Below, in pieces: positions 1 through 5,476 of a DNA stretch of 8,486 bases (positions within the stretch are counted from its first letter, which is position 1; each line of letters opens with the position of its first letter). Under the pieces are notes generated by a model. It saw only the letters and a list, made by a program, of their open reading frames with translations, had not been told where the DNA came from and did not search any database. Both the position numbers and the translations under genes were made by a program. The stretch is from Microcaldota archaeon (GTDB lineage: Archaea > Micrarchaeota > Micrarchaeia > Anstonellales > VGKX01): positions 1 to 8,486 of the forward strand of contig JAKALW010000033.1 in the NCBI GenBank assembly GCA_021823945.1. The letters are read 5' to 3'.

Positions 1-416
1 ATCTTGTTCTGAAAGAAGATGATGTTCTTTATCCCGAGCATGTCAAGCACCATCAGGTGCTCCGCTGTCTGGGGCTGCGGGCACTGCTCGTTTGCCGCAA
101 TGACGAGTATCGCGCCGTCCATGATGTTCGACGCGGCTATCGCCGTGGTCATGAGCGTCTCATGCCCAGGCGCGTCCAAAAACGAGACTTTCCTCACAAA
201 CGTGTTCTTTGTCTTGTCCGGGTTCTCTTCCTTGACAGTGAAGTCTCCAGCCGCGTCCTGGTAAAAGGCTACGTCGGCATAGCCGATTTTAATCGTGATG
301 CCGCGCTTTAGCTCCTCGGAGTGCGTGTCCGTCCACTTGCCAGTGAGCATCCTTGTCAGGCTCGTCTTCCCGTGGTCGACATGCCCGAGCATTCCTATGT
401 TTACTTCGGCTTTCAA
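1..416 (-). CDS. eif2g: Translation initiation factor aIF2 subunit gamma, N-terminal part (cut by left edge)
   Basis: GTPase subunit of archaeal initiation factor 2, which carries initiator Met-tRNA to the small ribosomal subunit in the cytoplasm. The 138 residues present cover most of the G domain: P-loop GHVDHGKT (residues 11-18), a switch I region with [13 protein letters not shown] (33-45), G3 motif DAPGHE (81-86), and NK at the edge (137-138), the start of the NKxD motif. NEQCPQPQT (109-117) is also typical of the family. I chose the TTG at 414-416 because it gives the family-like start M-KAEVNIG; the first ATG (residue 9) would remove the strand before the P-loop. A GGGGAT stretch lies just upstream. 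It follows rps6e by 40 bases, an arrangement common in archaea, so co-transcription is likely. Oddity: the four-cysteine zinc knuckle normally found between switch I and DAPGHE is absent; residues 54-73 are a charged, cysteine-free segment instead. The C-terminal part, including domains II and III, is outside the window. Confidence 0.95.
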   Translation of the reverse strand, partial: MKAEVNIGMLGHVDHGKTSLTRMLTGKWTDTHSEELKRGITIKIGYADVAFYQDAAGDFTVKEENPDKTKNTFVRKVSFLDAPGHETLMTTAIAASNIMDGAILVIAANEQCPQPQTAEHLMVLDMLGIKNIIFFQNK

Positions 417-445
417 TAAATCCCCTTCAGGAAAGATGATTTCGG

Positions 446-469
446 GAAAAAGGAATTTATTCCTTTTTC
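446..469 (-). terminator. Hairpin around the rps6e stop codon
   Basis: Perfect 10-bp inverted repeat (GAAAAAGGAA / TTCCTTTTTC) with a four-base loop. On the minus strand the loop reads TAAA and contains the TAA stop of rps6e, and the 3' arm carries five T residues. It could act as a partial terminator, a processing site or an element that sets the rps6e to aIF2gamma ratio. The left arm also encodes the lysine-rich tail, so part of the symmetry may be a by-product of coding. Confidence 0.45.
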
Positions 470-852
470 TCCTCCTTCTTCTCTGTCTTTGGCATGAGCT
501 TCTCAAGCGGCTCCGCGCCAGCCTTTGAGACAATGGTGTTGAGCTGGACTATTGTCAAGTCGACAGTGTTGCTGTGAACCATCTTCCTCGCGCGCTCGCC
601 CGCGTTCTTGGACCTGAATCCCGTGCCGGAGGAAAGCACAACCGCCGCCCTCCTGCTGCCCGAAACGTCGTTTCTCATTGGGAAGCCGGACAGGTCCGAG
701 CCGCCCGAGATTTTAAGCGTGTATCCCGGCGCGCCGACAACCCCGCCGTCAAACTCGTCGCCGATTTTCTTGCCCGTCAGGAGCGCGTCCTTTTCTTTTG
801 GTATTTCAACCTGATAGGATTTCCCGTTCTTTTCACTGACTACTACTTTCAT
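457..852 (-). CDS. rps6e: Small ribosomal subunit protein S6e (eS6)
   Basis: Structural protein of the archaeal 30S subunit, shared with eukaryotes and absent from bacteria. The 131 residues match the family along their length: an N-terminal strand region [16 protein letters not shown], then [10 protein letters not shown] (28-37), the strongly conserved block [14 protein letters not shown] (50-63), and a basic [13 protein letters not shown] segment (78-90). The tail from about residue 118 is a charged lysine/glutamate stretch ([11 protein letters not shown]) typical of a disordered end. The start is the ATG at 850-852: a GGTG Shine-Dalgarno site ends eight bases upstream, and the first residues MKVVVS align with the family. 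An in-frame TTG seven codons earlier would overlap that site. The gene has its own upstream promoter region and leads into the aIF2gamma gene, so the two probably form an operon. Confidence 0.95.
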   Translation of the reverse strand: MKVVVSEKNGKSYQVEIPKEKDALLTGKKIGDEFDGGVVGAPGYTLKISGGSDLSGFPMRNDVSGSRRAAVVLSSGTGFRSKNAGERARKMVHSNTVDLTIVQLNTIVSKAGAEPLEKLMPKTEKKEEKKE

Positions 853-860
853 TCCAATCA

Positions 861-864
861 CACC
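861..864 (-). promoter_or_regulatory. Shine-Dalgarno site of rps6e
   Basis: GGTG on the minus strand, eight bases before the ATG at 852. It supports the internal ATG over the upstream TTG as the start. Confidence 0.6.
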
Positions 865-910
865 CGAGCGCAATTGAATGCACTCAGCAAATTAATTCGC
901 CAAAAATAGT

Positions 911-939
911 TCTGGCTGATTATAGAGTGATTAGCCAGA
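911..939. promoter_or_regulatory. Dyad at the presumed rps6e transcription start
   Basis: Inverted repeat TCTGGCTGAT (911-920) and ATTAGCCAGA (930-939): ten bases per arm with one mismatch, and a nine-base spacer. Its centre (925) lies about 23 bases downstream of the centre of the TATA box at 945-952, close to where transcription should begin. Such a position suits a repressor operator. This is inferred from symmetry and position only. Confidence 0.35.
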
Positions 940-944
940 CACAG

Positions 945-952
945 TTTATAAA
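945..952 (-). promoter_or_regulatory. TATA box, likely rps6e promoter
   Basis: TTTATAAA in an AT-rich stretch. It would place the transcription start near 921 and give a leader of about 70 bases. The core is palindromic, so direction is not set by the box itself; the minus direction is favoured because rps6e lies there and the upstream flank on that strand is more A-rich. A weaker alternative box, CTATAATC, is at 918-925. Confidence 0.5.
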
Positions 953-976
953 TATTGATATCAAGCGCCGAACCGA

Positions 977-1045
977 GGAAAAAATGGGGCAGCATGGAAA
1001 AAATCAGGAAAGGACAAAGAAAATGGAAAAAATGAAAGAAAAAAG
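977..1045 (-). terminator. Multiple oligo-T terminator after the DUF350 gene
   Basis: Just after the stop at 1067 the minus strand becomes pyrimidine-rich, with four runs of six T at 1039-1044, 1027-1032, 998-1003 and 979-984. Three of them share the context ATTTTTTCC. Archaeal RNA polymerase stops at oligo-U tracts without needing a hairpin, so this fits a strong terminator separating the DUF350 gene from the rps6e promoter. Confidence 0.65.
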
Positions 1046-1066
1046 AAGCAAACGAGGGAAACCCCC

Positions 1067-1600
1067 TTATGCGAGGCCGAATATTGCGGCCAGCGCGCGC
1101 GCGTCAAGGGCCCTTGAAATCCCCGCAACGCCCGCCTGGACGACAAAGGATACGGCGAAAAGCACTGCGGCCATCATGATTGCGACTGCAACATTGCCGC
1201 GCTTCACCTCTTTCCACTCGTCTATCTCAACAGTTATCTTGTCAAGAATGGACATTGCCAGGTAGATTGATACCACGGCGGCTATGAGCCCGATGAGCAA
1301 ATTGATTATGCCTATGGCAAGGGACACCATGAGCGCGCCAGGGCCCATGCCCGCTGTGATAGAGCCCGTTATGGAAGCCACGCCCGACTGGACCACATTG
1401 GCTATGGAAAGTATGACCGCGCCAAGCAGTATGCCGACCGCCACGTTGCCCTTTTTGAGCTCTTTCATCTCGTCTATGTTTACCGTTATCCTGTCAAAGA
1501 GCTTGATGCCCAGGTAAATGGAAAACATTGCCACTACGAGGCCTAGCAGAAGCTGGAGCAAGCCAATCAAAAGGCCGCCCGCCATTGTCTCTAATCCCAT
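1067..1600 (-). CDS. Membrane protein with two tandem DUF350 units
   Basis: An integral membrane protein of 177 residues and unknown function. It consists of two copies of a DUF350-like unit, about residues 10-78 and 95-163, offset by 84 residues. Aligning 26-77 with 110-161 gives 29 identities in 52. Each copy has a hydrophobic helix ending in SIYL, a loop with D[RK]ITV.IDE.KE.K.GNVAV, and a second hydrophobic helix ending in VVQ.GVA.I. That gives four membrane segments, roughly 10-33, 52-78, 94-117 and 136-160. The GNVAV motif after an acidic loop is the hallmark of DUF350, usually found as one or two such units in short proteins. The ATG at 1600 follows a clear GGTGAT site (1606-1611). The gene sits alone between a long leader and an oligo-T terminator. 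No function is known to me for the family, and I assign none. Confidence 0.8.
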   Translation of the reverse strand: MGLETMAGGLLIGLLQLLLGLVVAMFSIYLGIKLFDRITVNIDEMKELKKGNVAVGILLGAVILSIANVVQSGVASITGSITAGMGPGALMVSLAIGIINLLIGLIAAVVSIYLAMSILDKITVEIDEWKEVKRGNVAVAIMMAAVLFAVSFVVQAGVAGISRALDARALAAIFGLA

Positions 1601-1605
1601 TGCTA

Positions 1606-1611
1606 ATCACC
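1606..1611 (-). promoter_or_regulatory. Shine-Dalgarno site of the DUF350 gene
   Basis: GGTGAT on the minus strand, five bases before the ATG. This is the best ribosome binding site in the window and it fixes the start at 1600. Confidence 0.75.
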
Positions 1612-1626
1612 TAATCTAATTTTTGC

Positions 1627-1648
1627 GCGCCGCCTGCATGGGCGGCGC
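1627..1648 (-). promoter_or_regulatory. GC hairpin in the DUF350 leader
   Basis: Perfect 8-bp stem GCGCCGCC / GGCGGCGC with a six-base loop, ending 15 bases before the GGTGAT site. It has no following T run on either strand, so it is not an ordinary terminator. Its place just before the ribosome binding site suggests a role in translation or RNA stability. Confidence 0.45.
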
Positions 1649-1660
1649 TCCGATTATCCA

Positions 1661-1705
1661 GCGCAATCCCGCAAACCCCCAGAATGCGACTTAAGGGATT
1701 TGCGC
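1661..1705 (-). promoter_or_regulatory. Two mutually exclusive stems in the DUF350 leader
   Basis: On the minus strand the segment GCGCAAATCCC (1695-1705) can pair with GGGATTGCGC (1661-1670), ten base pairs with one bulge. It can instead pair with GGGGTTTGC (1671-1679), nine base pairs including one G-U. The two partners are adjacent, so only one stem can form through the shared arm. This layout resembles a conformational switch; function is not shown. Confidence 0.35.
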
Positions 1706-1717
1706 CAGCGCGCGCAT
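1691..1717 (-). CDS. Possible leader mini-ORF (MRALAQIP) before the DUF350 gene
   Basis: Eight codons and a TAA stop, starting at an ATG six bases after a strong GGAGGT site (1724-1729). It lies downstream of the TATA boxes at 1774-1782 and 1758-1766, within the predicted leader. Its last codons (gcg caa atc cct taa) coincide with the shared arm of the two alternative stems, so a translating ribosome would cover that arm. It may be a chance ORF; no family match can be expected at this size. Confidence 0.3.
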   Translation of the reverse strand: MRALAQIP

Positions 1718-1738
1718 GCGTGGACCTCCTGATTCCGC

Positions 1739-1750
1739 CCCGCGCGCGGG
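1739..1750. repeat. Perfect 12-bp GC palindrome near the DUF350 transcription start
   Basis: CCCGCGCGCGGG is identical to its reverse complement. It lies next to the transcription start predicted from the TATA box at 1774-1782 (about 1751). It could be an operator or an RNA hairpin at the 5' end of the leader. Confidence 0.4.
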
Positions 1751-1757
1751 ATTTTAG

Positions 1758-1782
1758 TTATAAAAACAGGGAGTATATAAAA
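1758..1782 (-). promoter_or_regulatory. Promoter of the DUF350 gene, two TATA-like boxes
   Basis: On the minus strand TTTTATATA (1774-1782) and TTTTTATAA (about 1759-1766) lie in an AT-rich island within GC-rich flanks. The first predicts a start near 1751 and a leader of about 150 bases; the second a start near 1735. The gap from here to the Roadblock gene's stop at 1859 holds nothing else I can name. Confidence 0.5.
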
Positions 1783-1858
1783 CTGAATCAGGCAAGCGTT
1801 TTTTGACGTTTTACCACACGCTGCCAGCCGCGCCTGCCAGGAAATCCCGGTCACGCCG

Positions 1859-4330
1859 TTATACAAGCACGTCTTTCAGGCGTGCAAGCACGTCCTGCGC
1901 CTTTTCCACTACTGCCGGAATGCTCGCCTGGCCTGAAACTGTGCACATGAAAAGCCCCGAATCACTGTAGACTGTCAGGATTTTCGCGCCCTTAGTGATT
2001 GCAATGGTGTGCCTGACATTCCCAAGCCTCAGCGACTTTGCGAAGCCGAAGGCGGCCTTGACCATCTTGACGCTCATGGCCGAAATGACCGTGGTGTTTG
2101 CGTTCACGGGCAGGATGGAGGTCAAGACCGCCCCATTCCTGAAAACTATGATTCCCGAATCAATGAGCTTGTCCTTCCTCATCGACTCAAGCATGTAATC
2201 GAACTGCGCCTTGCTCGCGCCCAGGTCCTTGACGCGCTTGAGAACGCCGGCCTCGAGCTTCAGGTTCTCGTCCTTGTGCAATGAAAGGTATTCCTCAAGG
2301 GCGTGCTTGCGCCATTCAGGGGGTATGCCCACCAGGCTTTCCATGGCGACTTCCTTGTGCAGCTTGAGCGCGGAATCGACAACTGCAACCCAGCCCTGCG
2401 AATTCGCCGTGACAGTGGCGATTTTCTCGTTAATGTCCCTGTTCATGGCCTCTATCTTGGAGATTGAGCGCTCAAGCGCGACAAACGCGGCCTCCTCCTC
2501 GCCGGATTCGACCAGGTTCTTTATGTGCGAGTAGGGTATCGAGTGCAAGGAGCCGCGCTCAAGCGAATTGTCTATGTTCGCCTGCGCTGCCTTTGCTATC
2601 AGGGCCTCGCATTCTTTCGTGAGCGCCACGAGCCTGTTGAAGCGCTCGACATTGTCGTTGTGCGATACCAGGTTCGGTATTGTTGTGTATTTCTTGCCAA
2701 GCACGACGCCCTTTAGTATGTCCTCAATCACCAGGTAGAGCGAAATCAGGCCGAAGAGGAACAGCACTCCGCCAAACGCCCTGGCTGGGTCTGCGGAAAG
2801 CGCGGTCAGCGCAATGTCTGGGTCCAGCGCAGCCGAGTTTTGGACTGCTGGGCCAAGCGACAAGTAATACCCCGCGCCGATTAGAAGTATGCCCACCGCG
2901 AAATATACATTGTTGTCCTTGTTCGCGTGCCCAGCGAAGTCGTATATGACCGTGTCCATCCTGGCTTTTGCCATGAGTCCCGTGAATATTGCGTAGACCA
3001 GGCGAAGCGCGCTCCAAACAATCCTGGCGGCCAGGACAAAAAGCAGGAACGCGATTATGGCAAGCGAGAGGTAGAACCCAAGCGCGGGATTGATTATGGA
3101 ATAGAGCCTGCTTGAATTCTGCAAAAGCTGCGCCACCACAGGCGTGGAATATAGCGAGACCACTGAAAGCGAAACCGCGGGCGTAGGGATATATTTTGCC
3201 GCGAACGCGCTGTCTACTGGCACCTTGGAATTGAACGAATACGACAGGGTCCTGCCGATGCCGGAGCCGCCAATCTCGACAATCTTGAACTGCACAGAGA
3301 GCGGGAACTGGGACAATGACGAGTAGTTTGTCGGGTATGTGACTGATTCTATGGGTACATTGAGTTTTGACGGCAGGCTGTCGTCCAGCTGGACACTTTT
3401 GAGCTGCGACCCGCTCGTGTTCGAGTTGAGCAGGAATATGTTGGTGTATGCGTAATAGACCGAGCTTGATTGCGCCGGGGAGCTGAATGACACGGGCGAG
3501 GTCAAGGTCACGGTTGACTGGTTGGCGCCCGTGAATGTTACCTGGATTTTCGCGGTATTGGCAATGTCCCTGCTGTCTGATATCAGGGCCGTGTCGTACT
3601 TGAATGGCGCGCAAAGCGCGTAGGCGTTCGGGTTCAATATGTCGTTTTCATTGATTCCCGCGGACAGGCTAGTTATGTTAGCCAGCCTGTTTTCCAAAAG
3701 CTCTATGTCCCCAGGCCTGATGTCGTTCGTGTTCGAGGCCATGAGGTCCACGAGGTTTATTGACGAGGAGACCTCGTCCCCCAAGGCATTGGTGCCCGTG
3801 CTCAGGTCAAGCATGGATTTCAGGAAAGGCTCGCCCGCGCCCGCGGCGAACGGCTGGCAGATTGGCGTATAGCACGCCTTTTGGCATGTTGCCATGTCAG
3901 TGCATGGCAAATCCGGCCTGTCAAGCCCCAGGATGCGCTTGCATTCCGCCTCTGCCGACGATTTCGATGACAGGAAATTCTGGAGATTGCTGCGAATCCT
4001 TGAAAGCGAGGCAATGTCTATGGCTATCTTGTATTCCGAAGGCGAGACATTGGCCGGGGCATTTTGCAGTGCGCCGGATTCTGGCGTGAAAGTTGGCGTT
4101 GCCAGGGTTTCGGCCTGGTAAGGGGACTGGCGCTTTGCCACGAGTATCCTCTGCACCGTCAGGTTATTGTATGTCCAGGGCTCGAAAAGATAGGTCACAG
4201 TATCCGTTCCGGACTGCACTGACTTCTGGAGCGTCTCCGGATTGGCAGGCGATGACTGGACTTCGCGGACGCAGCCTGCAAAAACAAGCACTATAAAGAT
4301 GAATGCCGCTGCCAAGCCTAATTTTCGCAT
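1859..4330 (-). CDS. Lipoprotein-like transmembrane receptor with C-terminal Roadblock/LC7-like domain
   Basis: I do not recognise this 823-residue protein as a named family. Residues 1-20 form a signal peptide ending in a lipobox-like FAGC (Cys20). Residues 21 to about 412 are a Ser/Thr/Asn-rich outer region with a cysteine cluster (130, 143, 149, 153, 158) and Cys240. Three membrane segments follow at about 414-438, 474-492 and 517-540, putting the C terminus in the cytoplasm if Cys20 is outside. Residues about 560-640 are helical and charged, perhaps coiled coil. Residues about 690-725 are short helices that could be a winged helix or the first Roadblock helix. Residues about 726-820 match the Roadblock/LC7 fold pattern: strands IIVFRNGAVLTSIL, a long helix, strands with HTIAITKGAKILTVYSD and GLFMCTVSG, and a closing helix. 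Such domains usually bind or regulate small Ras-like GTPases. The ATG at 4330 is favoured over an in-frame start 28 codons upstream because it begins the signal peptide and lies 28 bases after a TATA box, which implies a leaderless mRNA. Confidence 0.75.
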   Translation of the reverse strand: MRKLGLAAAFIFIVLVFAGCVREVQSSPANPETLQKSVQSGTDTVTYLFEPWTYNNLTVQRILVAKRQSPYQAETLATPTFTPESGALQNAPANVSPSEYKIAIDIASLSRIRSNLQNFLSSKSSAEAECKRILGLDRPDLPCTDMATCQKACYTPICQPFAAGAGEPFLKSMLDLSTGTNALGDEVSSSINLVDLMASNTNDIRPGDIELLENRLANITSLSAGINENDILNPNAYALCAPFKYDTALISDSRDIANTAKIQVTFTGANQSTVTLTSPVSFSSPAQSSSVYYAYTNIFLLNSNTSGSQLKSVQLDDSLPSKLNVPIESVTYPTNYSSLSQFPLSVQFKIVEIGGSGIGRTLSYSFNSKVPVDSAFAAKYIPTPAVSLSVVSLYSTPVVAQLLQNSSRLYSIINPALGFYLSLAIIAFLLFVLAARIVWSALRLVYAIFTGLMAKARMDTVIYDFAGHANKDNNVYFAVGILLIGAGYYLSLGPAVQNSAALDPDIALTALSADPARAFGGVLFLFGLISLYLVIEDILKGVVLGKKYTTIPNLVSHNDNVERFNRLVALTKECEALIAKAAQANIDNSLERGSLHSIPYSHIKNLVESGEEEAAFVALERSISKIEAMNRDINEKIATVTANSQGWVAVVDSALKLHKEVAMESLVGIPPEWRKHALEEYLSLHKDENLKLEAGVLKRVKDLGASKAQFDYMLESMRKDKLIDSGIIVFRNGAVLTSILPVNANTTVISAMSVKMVKAAFGFAKSLRLGNVRHTIAITKGAKILTVYSDSGLFMCTVSGQASIPAVVEKAQDVLARLKDVLV

Positions 4331-4353
4331 GCCCCATCTATATTCGGGATTAT

Positions 4354-4362
4354 TTATATAAA
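4354..4362 (-). promoter_or_regulatory. TATA box of the Roadblock receptor gene (leaderless)
   Basis: TTTATATAA on the minus strand, centre about 4358, is 28 bases before the ATG at 4330. Archaeal transcription starts about 25-28 bases after the TATA box, so the mRNA would begin at or next to the start codon. No Shine-Dalgarno site precedes the ATG, which agrees. Confidence 0.7.
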
Positions 4363-4439
4363 TATCATGGGCGGCCGATGGCGCATATGCCAACGCCTGC
4401 GGCTTTGCGGGCATTTTGCGGATTAGGCCAAGATTCCGA

Positions 4440-4465
4440 AAAATGGAAAATGCTGAAAAAAACGG
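4440..4465 (-). terminator. Oligo-T terminator after the FKBP gene
   Basis: About 45 bases after the stop at 4506 the minus strand has a run of seven T (4456-4462), followed by short T runs in a pyrimidine-rich context. This fits archaeal oligo-U termination before the next promoter at 4354-4362. Confidence 0.5.
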
Positions 4466-4505
4466 AAGCGGGCTGCCGGAGGCCCGGAATGGATAGATGC
4501 CCGGC

Positions 4506-5408
4506 TTACTGCTGGGCTGTGGAATTGGCTATGGATATGAGATTTACCTCAAATTCCAGGTCCTTCCCCGCAAGCGGGTTGTTGCAGTCCACCATGACAG
4601 ACGAATTGTCCTCCGAGATGACTTTCGCAATCCCGGTCTTGCATGACGTGGCGTCTGTGTAGGCGTAAGTGGCGTTAATGCCAGGCAGGAGCCTGAGCGT
4701 GATGTCCGAGTCTGTGAAATTCGAGACCACCAATGGCCAGCCGCCGTCATTTATGAAGTACTGGTTGATAGACGGGTTCTGCCTGAACACCACTGTCTTG
4801 CCGTCAGGCATTACGTTGATCACTGTCATTTTCCAGCCGTACTTCTTGTTCGTGACAGTCGAGCCTGCTGCAATCTTAAGGGCCGACATCTCTGCGGGCG
4901 TGAGGACTGCTGTGGCTGTGCGCGGGACCACTGACTCGCGCGGAAGTTCGAAAACCTGCGTCGGGTCGTAGGGATATGCCTCAGACGAATTCAGGGAAAA
5001 CCTCTTTGTCTGCCCCGCGGTCATGTTGATTATGTTGTCCGTGAATCCGGCCACCATGCCGTTCCCTGGGGAAAGCTTGAGTGTGAAGTGCTGGTATGTG
5101 AGGTCCTTTGAATATATGCCGAAATTGCGCGCTATGGATTCAATGTTCGTGTCAAGCACAGTGCCGTTCGCACCCCTGATGATGTAATCGAGAGTGACTG
5201 TGTCGCCCGCCTGCGCCTGCCTGCCCTTGGGCGCATTGCCGAAAAACACGAATGCGATGGCTGCCGCCACGATGATTATTAGTATTAGCGCCAGCAGCTT
5301 GTTGCTGCCCACGCCTGGCTTTTTGGCGCCTGCGGGCATGCCTGCCTTGCCGCCGGCAACATCGCCGTGATGATTGGTTTTCGCTTTGGCCGTTTCATTT
5401 TTATCCAT
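4506..5408 (-). CDS. Membrane-anchored FKBP-type (SlyD-like) peptidyl-prolyl isomerase
   Basis: Predicted folding catalyst of 300 residues that isomerises peptide bonds before proline. Residues 1-36 are hydrophilic and lysine-rich, residues 37-57 form one membrane helix (LLALILIIIVAAAIAFVFFG), and the rest is the enzyme, probably facing outside because the basic side stays in. The FKBP core is split as in SlyD proteins: GDTVTLDYIIRGANGTVLDT (68-87, with the pocket Tyr75 and Asp86), GMVAGFTDNIINM (117-129), SEAYPYDP (142-149, Tyr145 at the usual pocket tyrosine), a long inserted region (about 150-270), and the closing strand VDCNNPLAGKDLEFEVNLI (273-291). The insert corresponds to the chaperone 'insert in flap' part, and the length fits the long archaeal class. 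The ATG at 5408 is chosen because it gives a compact cytoplasmic tail; an in-frame TTG at 5480 overlaps the cca stop and would add 24 residues. No promoter is visible in the 68-base gap from cca, so read-through is likely. Confidence 0.85.
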   Translation of the reverse strand: MDKNETAKAKTNHHGDVAGGKAGMPAGAKKPGVGSNKLLALILIIIVAAAIAFVFFGNAPKGRQAQAGDTVTLDYIIRGANGTVLDTNIESIARNFGIYSKDLTYQHFTLKLSPGNGMVAGFTDNIINMTAGQTKRFSLNSSEAYPYDPTQVFELPRESVVPRTATAVLTPAEMSALKIAAGSTVTNKKYGWKMTVINVMPDGKTVVFRQNPSINQYFINDGGWPLVVSNFTDSDITLRLLPGINATYAYTDATSCKTGIAKVISEDNSSVMVDCNNPLAGKDLEFEVNLISIANSTAQQ

Positions 5409-5476
5409 AAGACCGCCTTTACAAAATGTTTTTGTGCCCGCTTTCATGGACTGCATTGGCATTGGGATACATGGGT

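Noticed and set aside
984..1265. Plus-strand open frame with a lysine-rich start, downstream of a TATA-like box
   Set aside because: Its first part is the complement of the oligo-T terminator and the rest lies antisense to the well-supported DUF350 gene; the sequence resembles no protein family.
1616..1639. Second mini-ORF (ATG in the GC hairpin loop, seven residues)
   Set aside because: It has no Shine-Dalgarno site and its start lies inside a stable stem-loop, so it is probably chance.
1601..1858. Possible stable non-coding RNA gene in the gap
   Set aside because: I looked for tRNA arms and box C/D motifs and found none; the structure is better explained as an mRNA leader.
2724..3614. Long open frame of 296 residues on the minus strand in another frame
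   Set aside because: It lies wholly within the receptor gene, has arginine/glycine/histidine-rich composition typical of a GC-rich shadow frame, and has no recognisable motif.
4331..4414. Longer start for the receptor gene, 28 codons upstream
   Set aside because: It would translate through the TATA box and put hydrophilic residues before the signal peptide.
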